Assembly: GCA_964619065.1 (NCBI GenBank)
Contig: CAZUCC010000018.1
Location: forward strand, 1-64,000
Origin: JANXUC01 sp964619065
GTDB lineage: Bacteria > Acidobacteriota > Terriglobia > Terriglobales > Acidobacteriaceae
Direction of reading: 5' to 3'
Length of the DNA: 64,000 nucleotides
A program made the position numbers and the translations under genes. A model generated the notes under the pieces. It searched no databases, was not told where the DNA came from, and worked only from the letters and a program-made list of their open reading frames with translations. Of this stretch, positions 44,561 through 52,280 are shown in pieces. Positions within the stretch are counted from its first letter, which is position 1, and each line of letters starts with the position of its first letter.

Positions 44561-45040
44561 CTAAGTCTTTCTGGGAGCGCGCACGTAATTACCGCTCTTG
44601 CCGCCGGTTTTCCGGGTCAAGACCACCTCGCGAATCTCGATTCCTTTATCCAGGGCTTTGCACATATCGTAGACGGTCAGAGCTGCCACACTCGCGGCTA
44701 CCAGCGCTTCCATCTCCACCCCGGTTTCCGCGCGGGTTGACGCGTGGGAGGCGATCACGACGCCATTTTCGCACACGGTGATATCGACGGCAATGTGCGT
44801 CAGGGCGATGGGGTGGCACATGGGGATCAATTCCGAAGTCTTCTTGGCTGCCATGATTCCCGCAAGGCGCGCGACTTCGAGTGGATCGCCCTTGGGATTC
44901 CGCGGCAGCGCCCGCAGGACCGCCGGCTTCATGGCGACAAACGCGGAAGCCGAGGCCGTACGCTGTGAGGTCGGCTTACCAGACACGTCCACCATCTGCG
45001 CTCGTCCGTCACGGTCGTAGTGGGAGAGCTTCTTGGGCAT
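44561..45040 (-). CDS. moaC: Cyclic pyranopterin monophosphate synthase MoaC
   Basis: A 159-residue protein of normal length for MoaC, which with MoaA converts GTP to cyclic pyranopterin monophosphate. The family sequence is plain: LSHYDRDGRAQMVDVSGKPT, then GIMAAKKTSELIPMCHPIAL and ETGVEMEALVAASVAALTVY, with DMCKALDKGIEI close to the end. No moaA is in the window. It starts 89 bp after moeA, a gap filled with a repeat element, and the regulator gene follows at 8 bp. Confidence 0.96.
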   Translation of the reverse strand: MPKKLSHYDRDGRAQMVDVSGKPTSQRTASASAFVAMKPAVLRALPRNPKGDPLEVARLAGIMAAKKTSELIPMCHPIALTHIAVDITVCENGVVIASHASTRAETGVEMEALVAASVAALTVYDMCKALDKGIEIREVVLTRKTGGKSGNYVRAPRKT

Positions 45041-45081
45041 TCCTAAGGTATCTTACATGGCGGTATCGAGTGGATGTCTCT

Positions 45082-45125
45082 CGGAGCTTTGCTCCGCTTG
45101 GACGGTCGAAGGTGACCGTCCCTAC
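45082..45125 (-). repeat. Twin-hairpin intergenic repeat, copy C (between moeA and moaC)
   Basis: CGGAGC-ttt-GCTCCG (45082-45096) followed by GGACGGTC-gaaggt-GACCGTCC (45100-45121) and CTAC. It has the same plan as copies at 1381 and 46485. Lying inside a probable operon it could affect the relative levels of moeA and moaC mRNA. Confidence 0.6.
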
Positions 45126-45129
45126 GTGA

Positions 45130-46350
45130 TCACCGCAGCAATACGGGTACCCATTCCCCGGCGTTGAACTGCTCGCGGTCGGCGGCAATCACCACGTAGC
45201 AGTTGGTGCGCGCGGTGGAGGCGAGGTCGCCGGAGCCTTGCCACGTTGCCAGCTCGACTTCCGCGCTTTCGAATTTGCCCGAAAGCGTGCCAGGCAGGAA
45301 GCGCTTCAGGCCGGGCTTTCTGCTGATGGCAGTCTTTAACTTCGCGTGCAAGAAGCGCAGTGGGTGTGGAACCGCTCCACTCAGCGCCTCGATTACGGGC
45401 CGCGCGAAAAGTTCAAACGTCACCATCGTCGAAACGGGGTTCCCGGGCAAGCCGAAGAAGTATTTCTCCCGCACGCGGCCGAAAACAACCGGGCGTCCGG
45501 GCTGAATTAATGTGCCCGTGAAGAAGAATTCGGTGTCCAACTCGTCGAGCACCTGTTCCACGAAGTCATAGCGCCCCACTGACACGCCGCCGCTGAGCAG
45601 CAGCAAATCGCTCTTCAGCCCTTCTTCAATCAACGCGCGCAGGCGCACTTTTTCATCGGGAGCAATCGGCAGCAAGATCGGCTCCCCACCAACTTTGCGT
45701 ACCTGTGCCCCGAGAGAGTGCAAATTGGAATTGCGAATCTGGCTTGGCCCAGGCGTTTCCGCAATGTCCACCACTTCGTCGCCGGTGGAGAGAATCGCAA
45801 TACTCGGCTGTAGATAGACTGACACTCGAGCCTTACCAACGGAAGCGGCCGCCGCAATCGCGGCTTCGTCAATGCGGCTGCCGGAGGGCAGCAATTCGTC
45901 TCCGCGGTGAGCTTCAGCGCCAGTGGGGACGATGTTTTCTCCCTGGGTGACCCTTTTGACTACTTCCACAACATCGCCGCTACTCGAAGTGTGTTCCACC
46001 ATCACAACAACATCCGCGCCAGCGGGGACTGGCGCACCGGTCATGATGGCTACGGCTTCTCCTGCGCGCAGGTGAAATGCGGAAGGGTCGCCTCCCGCCT
46101 TGATTTCTCCGATGATTTTGAGTTGTGCCGGGAGGCTGGCTAGATCAGCGGATCGTAGCGTGTACCCATCGCGCATGGCCCGCGGGAATGGTGGAAAATC
46201 GCGATCCGCGATGATGGGCTCGGCTAGGACACGTCCAAGGCTGGCACCGAGATCTAACGTTTCGGTGCTCGATGGGCGCAGCGACGCCGATCGCTCTTCT
46301 ACAACGCGTCGCGCGTCTTCGAAGCTGAGAACCCGCTCTTTCCCGTGCAT
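45130..46350 (-). CDS. moeA: Molybdopterin molybdotransferase MoeA
   Basis: A 406-residue protein with all gephyrin/MoeA landmarks: RAMRDGYTLRSADL, IMTGAPVPAGADVVVMVEHT, the nucleotide-binding AILSTGDEVVD, and LLLSGGVSVGRYDFVEQVL, then the C-terminal beta-barrel (residues ~330-406). MoeA inserts molybdate into adenylated molybdopterin, the product of mog downstream. It heads the moeA-moaC-regulator-mog group and is preceded by a repeat-rich gap. Confidence 0.96.
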   Translation of the reverse strand: MHGKERVLSFEDARRVVEERSASLRPSSTETLDLGASLGRVLAEPIIADRDFPPFPRAMRDGYTLRSADLASLPAQLKIIGEIKAGGDPSAFHLRAGEAVAIMTGAPVPAGADVVVMVEHTSSSGDVVEVVKRVTQGENIVPTGAEAHRGDELLPSGSRIDEAAIAAAASVGKARVSVYLQPSIAILSTGDEVVDIAETPGPSQIRNSNLHSLGAQVRKVGGEPILLPIAPDEKVRLRALIEEGLKSDLLLLSGGVSVGRYDFVEQVLDELDTEFFFTGTLIQPGRPVVFGRVREKYFFGLPGNPVSTMVTFELFARPVIEALSGAVPHPLRFLHAKLKTAISRKPGLKRFLPGTLSGKFESAEVELATWQGSGDLASTARTNCYVVIAADREQFNAGEWVPVLLR

Positions 46351-46392
46351 GGGTGCGATGATACGCGAATTGGGATCCCCAAAAACATGTAG

Positions 46393-46432
46393 GCCCAGAC
46401 GCCCTCGTCTGGGCGGGCGAGCAAAGCTCGCC
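46393..46432 (-). repeat. Twin-hairpin repeat, inverse orientation
   Basis: GCCCAGACG-CCCT-CGTCTGGGC (46393-46414) followed by GGCGAGC-aaa-GCTCGCC (46416-46432). Preceded by TGTAGGCCC, the reverse complement of the GGGCCTACA-type end of the other copies, it faces the copy at 46485 in a head-to-head arrangement. Confidence 0.6.
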
Positions 46433-46484
46433 TGAGGTTTAAGCGGTATTCAAACATCAAAACAAGATGAGTGCGCAAAATCTT

Positions 46485-46532
46485 AGCCGAGCTACGCTCG
46501 GCTAGGGCAGGCGAGGGAGCCCGCCCCTACAC
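46485..46532 (+). repeat. Twin-hairpin intergenic repeat, copy B
   Basis: AGCCGAGC-TAC-GCTCGGCT (46485-46503), then GGGCaggcgagggagcccGCCC and CCCCTACAC. From AGGGCAGGCGAGGG onwards it is nearly the same as copy A at 1400-1428. Confidence 0.65.
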
Positions 46533-46557
46533 GATTGTTGGAGACTCCATCACGAGA

Positions 46558-47757
46558 TCACCCGGCGGAGGCTTCTTTTGAAAGGGCCAGCTCTTCTCGC
46601 AGATGCGCCGGATTGGCCGCATGCAGCAGGGCCATTTCCATGTCCACCTCACCAGCTCGCACGAGGTTGGCGATCTCGTGATCCAGGAAACGCATTTCCT
46701 GGTCGAGGCCAGTATGCATCGCTTCGGCGAGAGTTCTTCCGGCATGAGCTCCGAGCTCCACATATTCCCGGGTGAGAGGGGTGGATTTGACGATTTCGAC
46801 GGCGAGTGCCCGGCCTTCTCCATTACGCCGCGGCAACAGCCTTTGGCAGATGACATAGCGGAATAGACGCGCCAGGCGGCCGCGCACGGCAACCTGCTCG
46901 CCTGGAGAAAACGAGGTCACCAGCCGCTCGATGGTCTCGGCCGCGCTGTTGGCGTGCACGCTGGAAAGCACCAGATGCCCGGTTTCCGCAGCTTCCAGCA
47001 CTGTTTCGACCGTCTCGCGGTCGCGAATGTCGCCTACCAGAATCACCTTGGGAGCTTGCCGCAGCGCGGCCTTCAGCGCCAGCGAAAAACTGGGCGTATC
47101 GCTGTGGAGTTCGCGCTGGTGAATGGTACACCGCTTGTGGTTGTGTAGAAACTCAATCGGATCCTCCACCGTCACCACGTGGTAGCACTGGGTTTCGTTG
47201 ATGCGGTCCAGGATCGCAGCCAACGTCGAAGACTTACCCGATCCTGTGGGGCCGGCGACGAGCACGATCCCATCGTGCAGATTCGCGATCTCCGCCAAGT
47301 GTGCGGGCAAATGCAGTGCCGCAAAATCAGGAATCGTGGTTGGGATCACACGCATAACCACGGCGCAACTTCCGCGTTGAATGAAGACATTCACACGAAA
47401 GCGCGCAATTCCCATCAATCCATAGGATGTGTCGCAGGAGCCGTGCTCCCGCAAAGCCGCAACCGCGTTCTGGTTGCTGCCCAGGAGTTCGCTTGCGATG
47501 CGCCGGGTTTCGTCGGCAGAAAGAACTCCCAAGCCATGACCTTCGCAGGGCAGCAGTTTGCCACGCACTTCGACCTGAGGGAGCCTTCCCGGAGAAAAAA
47601 TCAAGTCACTGACGTTCGGGGAAGCCTGCAACATGGCGTGCAAAAGCGCTTCCAGGGAATTTCTGGAATTGCGCGCAATGGCGCGGGAAGCACCCGCTGC
47701 TGAATGGCCGGAACTTTGCAAAAGCTCTCTCAAGTCCAGGGGAAGGAATCGACGCAC
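46558..47757 (-). CDS. pilT: PilT/PilU-type pilus retraction ATPase
   Basis: A 399-residue member of the type II/IV secretion ATPase family. The Walker A loop is GPTGSGKS (169-176), the Asp box VTVEDPIE (196-202) and the His box TGHLVLSSVHANSA (259-272); arginine-rich FRYVICQRLLPRRNG follows. The Walker B region reads VILVGDIRD, with Asp at 243 where PilT usually has Glu (VGEMRD). The N-terminal ~35 residues are an extension. It would power retraction of type IV pili; no other pilus gene is in the window. Confidence 0.88.
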   Translation of the reverse strand: MRRFLPLDLRELLQSSGHSAAGASRAIARNSRNSLEALLHAMLQASPNVSDLIFSPGRLPQVEVRGKLLPCEGHGLGVLSADETRRIASELLGSNQNAVAALREHGSCDTSYGLMGIARFRVNVFIQRGSCAVVMRVIPTTIPDFAALHLPAHLAEIANLHDGIVLVAGPTGSGKSSTLAAILDRINETQCYHVVTVEDPIEFLHNHKRCTIHQRELHSDTPSFSLALKAALRQAPKVILVGDIRDRETVETVLEAAETGHLVLSSVHANSAAETIERLVTSFSPGEQVAVRGRLARLFRYVICQRLLPRRNGEGRALAVEIVKSTPLTREYVELGAHAGRTLAEAMHTGLDQEMRFLDHEIANLVRAGEVDMEMALLHAANPAHLREELALSKEASAG

Positions 47758-47859
47758 AAGAACGCGCCAGCTTCACTCTAGCTTGTGTTCCGGGCAGGCG
47801 GCTAGAACTGCAAGGTCAGAGCCCTAAGTAATCATGAAGAGGCTGTCGGCGATTGGCCG

Positions 47860-47901
47860 TCAGCTATCGGCTAATTCCGTAGTGTGTTAGCCGATAGCTG
47901 A
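47860..47901. repeat. Perfect 15-bp inverted repeat
   Basis: TCAGCTATCGGCTAA (47860-47874) and TTAGCCGATAGCTGA (47887-47901) with a 12-base spacer; shorter outer arms GCTGTC and GACAGC extend it. It lies 14 bp past the stop of the TPR protein gene, on the minus strand. Related text (GCTGTCAGTTGCCAG) is found at 50510, between queE and queD. Confidence 0.65.
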
Positions 47902-47914
47902 GAGACTGACAGCG

Positions 47915-49015
47915 TTACTTCTTCGCGCCTTTTTTTTGCTTTCCGAACGTAGTTTCCACGGTGCTTCCGATGTAGGTGAGCAAACCCTTGGCGCCTTCGG
48001 CGTTCACGCCATTCGGCTGCAACTCCAGATACTTCTGCAAGGCTTCCTCGGTTCCGGGTACGGGCACGACTTTGCCGTTCGTATCCGTCGTTGCCTTGCC
48101 CACCAAGCTCACACCCAACTGGTAGTAGGAATCTGCCCGGGTAGGATCGGCAGCGATGGAGGCTCGGAAGGCTGTAATGGCCTCATCGACGCGTCCCGCA
48201 TTGGTGTAGACCGCGCCGATGTTGAACTGGTACCCGGCGGCACCGGGGGGATCCAGCGCAATTGCTTGGTTGTAGGCTTTGACAGCTTCATCTACGTTAC
48301 CGGTGTGAGCGTAGGCATCCGCCAAATTATTGAAGTAAGGGCCTTGGGGCTTTATGGCGATGGCTTTCTGGTAGGCGTCGGCTGCTTGCTGATATTCAGC
48401 CTTGGCGGCAGCGCGATCTGTCTTTTCCTGGCTCTTCGCTTTCCCGCGCAATGCCTCGCCCAGGGTATACCAAATTAAGTCGCGATTGGCGTCGATCTGC
48501 GTGGCCTCGGTCATGGCTTGTACGGCCTGATCGAAATTGCCGCTTGTGATGGCGGCGCGAGCGCCAGCCAACTTATCATTCAGTGCCTTGACGTTGGTGG
48601 ATTCCTTCTTCTGCTTCTCTTCCATCTCCGCCAGCTTCTTCTTGTCTTCTTCCGACATCTGTTGCTTGCCGGCGGCTTGTTCCTTTTTCAAATCAATGTC
48701 GATAACATTTTCGTCCGAGGTGACGGGAACTTTGGTGAGTTTGTATATCTGCTTACCATCGACCATCAGCACGATGTCGTAGGTACCACTTGCAAAACCC
48801 AGCGAAAAATACTCGCCTTTCTTGTTGGTTGTCAGAGTCACCTTGCGGCCGTTATCCGTGCCGGTAAACTCCACGGTCGCCCCAGCATAGGGTTTGCCCT
48901 CCAAATCCTTGCACGTACCCTTCACGGAGTACGTTCCTTGAGCGAACCCCTGCGGCACGCACAGGGCAGCGGCTAACAGGGCCAGCATAAGAACGGCGTA
49001 ACGGTGCTTCATCAT
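47915..49015 (-). CDS. Exported protein with regulatory-like domain and TPR repeats
   Basis: A 366-residue protein. The signal peptide (AVLMLALLAAALCVPQGFAQ) precedes a carboxypeptidase-regulatory-like domain (about 27-110, KGTCKDLEGKPYAGATVEFT), a Lys/Glu-rich coiled coil (115-145) and four or more TPR units from ~150 (PYFNNLADAYAHTGNVDEAV, YQFNIGAVYTNAGRVDEAI), with a basic C-terminus. The mix of a beta-sandwich and TPRs suggests an envelope scaffold. The start could be either of two adjacent ATGs. Confidence 0.83.
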   Translation of the reverse strand: MMKHRYAVLMLALLAAALCVPQGFAQGTYSVKGTCKDLEGKPYAGATVEFTGTDNGRKVTLTTNKKGEYFSLGFASGTYDIVLMVDGKQIYKLTKVPVTSDENVIDIDLKKEQAAGKQQMSEEDKKKLAEMEEKQKKESTNVKALNDKLAGARAAITSGNFDQAVQAMTEATQIDANRDLIWYTLGEALRGKAKSQEKTDRAAAKAEYQQAADAYQKAIAIKPQGPYFNNLADAYAHTGNVDEAVKAYNQAIALDPPGAAGYQFNIGAVYTNAGRVDEAITAFRASIAADPTRADSYYQLGVSLVGKATTDTNGKVVPVPGTEEALQKYLELQPNGVNAEGAKGLLTYIGSTVETTFGKQKKGAKK

Positions 49016-49073
49016 AGGGCCTCCAGGCTCCTGAAGATTCGACTCTTAAGACTACGGAATGGATGCTTCGCTG

Positions 49074-49793
49074 CTAATCCCGGACCTCTATGCCTTCCGC
49101 ATAGGGAATCGGGTCGCTGGCCCCGGCCTCCTGAAAGGCACGCAAGCGCAGCGTGCAACTATCGCATGTTCCACACGCTCGATCTTCCCGGCTATAGCAC
49201 GACCACGTTAAATCCAACGGTGCCCCCAGTTCAAGGCCCAGCTGGATAATGCGGCTTTTCTTCAGAGCGATGAGCGGGGTCAGAACCTGTATCCGCCCTT
49301 CCTTGGTGCCGGTTCGTACCACTTCGTTGTAAGCCTGGTAGTAGGCGGGGCGGCAATCAGGATAACCGGAACTATCTTGCTCCACAGCGCCGATATAGAC
49401 CGTTTCAGCATCCAACACTTCCGCCCAGCTTACGGCGACGGCCAAGAAATGTGCGTTGCGGAAGGGAACGTAGGTGATGGGAATTTGGTCGCCGACGTGA
49501 GAGGGCGCTTGGTGTTGCGGGGCATCTGGAACAGCAATGGAGGTATCCGTCAGCGCCGAGCCGCCAATGGCACGCAGCGCTTCGTTGCGGACGACAAGCT
49601 GATTGCGGATGCCGAGCCGAGTGCAGATCGCAAGGAAGGCCCGCCGCTCCCGCTCTTCGGTGCGCTGCCCATAACTGATGTGCAAGGCTGCTGCATCCGT
49701 GTCGCGTGCAGCCAGCGCTGCGCATACGCAGGAATCCATGCCACCCGAAAGGAGGATGACCGATTTGGGAGTCGATTTAGCAGGGAAGGGCAT
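49074..49793 (-). CDS. queC: 7-cyano-7-deazaguanine synthase QueC
   Basis: A 239-residue ATP-dependent enzyme that converts 7-carboxy-7-deazaguanine to preQ0. The PP-loop is LLSGGMDSCVCAALA near the N-terminus, and the C-terminal zinc-binding cysteines are C-Y-S-R-E-D-R-A-C-G-T-C-D-S-C. YGQRTEERER and ITYVPFRNAHFLAVAVSWAE are family segments. It is last in queD-queE-queC, 15 bp after queE. Confidence 0.96.
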   Translation of the reverse strand: MPFPAKSTPKSVILLSGGMDSCVCAALAARDTDAAALHISYGQRTEERERRAFLAICTRLGIRNQLVVRNEALRAIGGSALTDTSIAVPDAPQHQAPSHVGDQIPITYVPFRNAHFLAVAVSWAEVLDAETVYIGAVEQDSSGYPDCRPAYYQAYNEVVRTGTKEGRIQVLTPLIALKKSRIIQLGLELGAPLDLTWSCYSREDRACGTCDSCTLRLRAFQEAGASDPIPYAEGIEVRD

Positions 49794-49808
49794 GGGAGAT
49801 GGGTAAAT

Positions 49809-50492
49809 CTAGACACCTTTCGTCGCTGGATCCCAAATGAATTTGTGCAACTGCAATCCCAAACGGGCAGGTACGCCATCGGCCAGCATCCACTCCGCCA
49901 GCTCTTGGGGATTGAGCAGACAATGTGCGGCATCTCTCCGGCCGGAAGCGTCCTTGCGGAATGCGGGCGAAAAGAGCACCGCATTCACCTGCGCTGCCAG
50001 ATTGTGCTTAGCCGTAAAATCGCGGGCAAATTCGTAATCCCCGCGTGTACTGAGCACAAACTTGATCTCATCGTGCGGCGCAAGTGTTTCCAGATTCTCC
50101 ATGTGGAACGTTCCTGGCTCGCCCGAGTCAGGACATTTAACATCTACGATTTTGATCACGGCGTGGGGGACTTTCTCGAGCGGGCGTTCGCCACTGGTTT
50201 CGAGCAGTACGGTGTAATTGGCCTGCACCAGACGCTGCATCAAGGGGAGAACTTCGCGCTCCTGCAACATAGGCTCGCCGCCCGTGATCTCGACCAGACC
50301 ACCATTCGGGCTCAGGCGCTCAACTTCGGAGAGCACTTCTTCGAGGGCCATCTTGTGCCCGCCAGTGAAGGTGTATTCACTGTCGCACCATGAGCAGCGA
50401 AGATTGCAGCCTGTCAGCCGCACGAATACGCATGGCAACCCCGCGTAGGTGGATTCTCCCTGGAGCGATTTGTAGATTTCGGTGATTTGCAT
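49809..50492 (-). CDS. queE: 7-carboxy-7-deazaguanine synthase QueE
   Basis: A 227-residue radical SAM enzyme that turns carboxytetrahydropterin (made by QueD) into 7-carboxy-7-deazaguanine. SLQGESTYAGLPCVFVRLTG precedes the cluster motif C-x3-C-x2-C in GCNLRCSWCDSEYTF. GGEPMLQ and the conserved VDVKCPDSGE follow. The preceding gap of 73 bp to queD holds partial repeats. Confidence 0.95.
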   Translation of the reverse strand: MQITEIYKSLQGESTYAGLPCVFVRLTGCNLRCSWCDSEYTFTGGHKMALEEVLSEVERLSPNGGLVEITGGEPMLQEREVLPLMQRLVQANYTVLLETSGERPLEKVPHAVIKIVDVKCPDSGEPGTFHMENLETLAPHDEIKFVLSTRGDYEFARDFTAKHNLAAQVNAVLFSPAFRKDASGRRDAAHCLLNPQELAEWMLADGVPARLGLQLHKFIWDPATKGV

Positions 50493-50565
50493 ATTAGCTG
50501 CCAGTAGAAGCTGTCAGTTGCCAGAAAGAGCAGCATCTTGGTTCTCCTGGCTACTGGCCACTGGT

Positions 50566-50943
50566 TCACTCGAAATACGTAGCCGTAGTTTCGTCGGTTT
50601 CGTAAATCGTGACGGTTTTCACGAAGACACGCCCGCTGGTCTGACTCTTCAGTCGTCCGTTGGTCTCGTCGTAAAAATATTTCGCCAGGTTCTCCGCAGA
50701 GGGATTCAGTGTCGTGAACGGCTCGATGTCATTCATCATCTGGTGATCCAGACGGTCGATAACAGGCCTCATAACCTCGCGCAAGTCTTTAAAATCCAGG
50801 AGCAATCCGGCCTTGTCGAGATCCTTGCCAGCCAGCGTCACGCGGACGCGATAGTTATGGCCGTGCGGATTCTCGCACTTGCCCTTGTAATTTCGCAGGT
50901 AGTGTCCTGCGGCGAACGTATCTTCCACGGTGACTTCGAACAT
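50566..50943 (-). CDS. queD: 6-carboxy-5,6,7,8-tetrahydropterin synthase QueD
   Basis: A 125-residue PTPS-fold enzyme that makes carboxytetrahydropterin from dihydroneopterin triphosphate. Zinc ligands are the His in FAAGHYL and the pair in PHGHNYRV; the catalytic Cys is in KGKCENPHGH, and the conserved DHQMMNDIEPFTTLNPSAEN follows. With QueE and QueC downstream the three steps GTP-derived pterin to preQ0 are present; queF, queA and tgt are elsewhere. Confidence 0.95.
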   Translation of the reverse strand: MFEVTVEDTFAAGHYLRNYKGKCENPHGHNYRVRVTLAGKDLDKAGLLLDFKDLREVMRPVIDRLDHQMMNDIEPFTTLNPSAENLAKYFYDETNGRLKSQTSGRVFVKTVTIYETDETTATYFE

Positions 50944-51023
50944 GATTCCTCAGTGCCCGCTCAAGGGCGGTTTCCAGCCACGAGCGCAGCACCTTCATTT
51001 TACAAGGGAAGGCGGTTGTTGCC

Positions 51024-51485
51024 CTATTCCACGGCCGAGGTGTGGTCATGCACCACGCGCCAACCTTCGGGCAGGCGCCGCACAATCAATGTGAAAATGC
51101 CATACGGTGTCTTTCCGCTCGACATGGTCAAGTGATACTCGCCGCGGACGAACGCGGAATCGCTGCCCAGCATCTCAATGCGCAGATTACGGAATTCTAA
51201 CTTGCCCATCTCGCTACCTTCGCTCTGATAGCGCTGACGATAGCGGTCGAGCGTGGGTTGCCAGCCGTGCGTTACGCTGCCTCCGGAGAAAAACGTCAGC
51301 TCTTCGGATTTCCAATAGCCTGCCATGAAGCCTTCGAGGTTGTGGTGATTCCAGGCATCCTGCTGACGTTCAAGAAGAGCGTGGACCTCAGTCTCAGGTT
51401 CTGGCCCGGCGGCAGGAAGCCCTGAGGAGAGCGCCGCGCCAAAGATGAAGACGCTCAAAGAGAGTAATAATTCAGCGGCCATCAC
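51024..51485 (-). CDS. Exported SnoaL/DUF4440-like protein
   Basis: A 153-residue protein with a signal peptide (LLLSLSVFIFGAALSSG). The NTF2-like fold shows in LLERQQDAWNHHNLEGFMAG, then FFSGGSVTHGWQPTLDRYRQ and LRRLPEGWRVVHDHTSAVE-like ending (here VRRLPEGWRVVHDHTS). DUF4440-type proteins bind small ligands or act as simple isomerases; nothing here identifies the ligand. It lies 80 bp before queD on the same strand. Confidence 0.8.
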   Translation of the reverse strand: MMAAELLLSLSVFIFGAALSSGLPAAGPEPETEVHALLERQQDAWNHHNLEGFMAGYWKSEELTFFSGGSVTHGWQPTLDRYRQRYQSEGSEMGKLEFRNLRIEMLGSDSAFVRGEYHLTMSSGKTPYGIFTLIVRRLPEGWRVVHDHTSAVE

Positions 51486-51577
51486 AGTTTGCCTCCGAGG
51501 GCGACGGTCTCGTGGGAAAAAACAAAGGCCGCCCGGAATGAGGCGGCCAGTATAACTGGATTTGTTGGCGAAGCGAC

Positions 51578-52057
51578 TTACGCCCGTTTACCCTTGCCCG
51601 GCGCTGCAGCCGCAGCCACTTCCCACGGACGTTTGGGCCGTTCCGGTTGGGCTTTGTCACGGTCCACAACGCGATCGTATTGATAGGAAGTACTGGTGGT
51701 GCCCAAAGATTCGTTGTAGAGGCTTGGCAGTCCCAGAGCTTCTTTCAATTCTTCCGAAAACTGGTGCAGTGCTTTCAGATGATCCGCCGTCGCAGCTATT
51801 TCTGTCTTCGAGGTCTTCAGGAATTGCTGATAGCCCTTGTTGATGAGCTTGGCGATTTCGCCGCCGACCAGATAGCCGGGATGGGCAAAAATCTTTACGC
51901 CGTCCGTGCCGGTCTTCTCAATAGCGCAAGAGCAGTTGAGCTTCCTCAAAAAGACGCGATTCTGAGTGCCGGCCGGTTCCAGTAGGTCGAAGCCATGCTC
52001 GCGCAGCCAAGCCAGCGCTTCGTCCCACGTCTTGCTTTCGTCCACTTTCTTTGCCAT
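51578..52057 (-). CDS. Conserved protein of unknown function
   Basis: 159 residues from the ATG at 52057 (MAKKVDESKTWDEALAW); the frame is open to 52123, but the added residues are unlike a protein start. KTWDEALAWLREHGFDLLEP and FLRKLNCSCAIEKTG, then VKIFAHPGYLVGGEIAKLIN suggest a small alpha/beta domain; the last 30 residues are Ala/Pro/Lys-rich. No signal or membrane segment. I do not recognise the family. It sits alone between the NTF2-like gene and the divergent ABC ATPase. Confidence 0.6.
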   Translation of the reverse strand: MAKKVDESKTWDEALAWLREHGFDLLEPAGTQNRVFLRKLNCSCAIEKTGTDGVKIFAHPGYLVGGEIAKLINKGYQQFLKTSKTEIAATADHLKALHQFSEELKEALGLPSLYNESLGTTSTSYQYDRVVDRDKAQPERPKRPWEVAAAAAPGKGKRA

Positions 52058-52280
52058 ATGATTCCGTTTTAATCCTTGACCAATTAGATGCCGGATTCTC
52101 CTCGTCCGAATCCGAAGTCCCACTTCAATCTAACAAATCGCATTAGGAACCTGTTGGTCGTGACAAGGCAAATTACTTTAGTCAGGGGCCGCTTGGCAAG
52201 GAAAACGATTGGAGCGAAAGGATTTGCTGCGCCTGATCGCGAGCTCAGCTGAGGGCCCATCGTGCTGATACCATAGGCCC

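Noticed and set aside
45041..45129. Molybdenum-cofactor riboswitch between moeA and moaC
   Set aside because: The stems belong to the twin-hairpin repeat family, found also far from cofactor genes.
49794..50565. preQ1 riboswitch ahead of the que genes
   Set aside because: No preQ1 aptamer pattern was seen; the gaps contain only short repeats.
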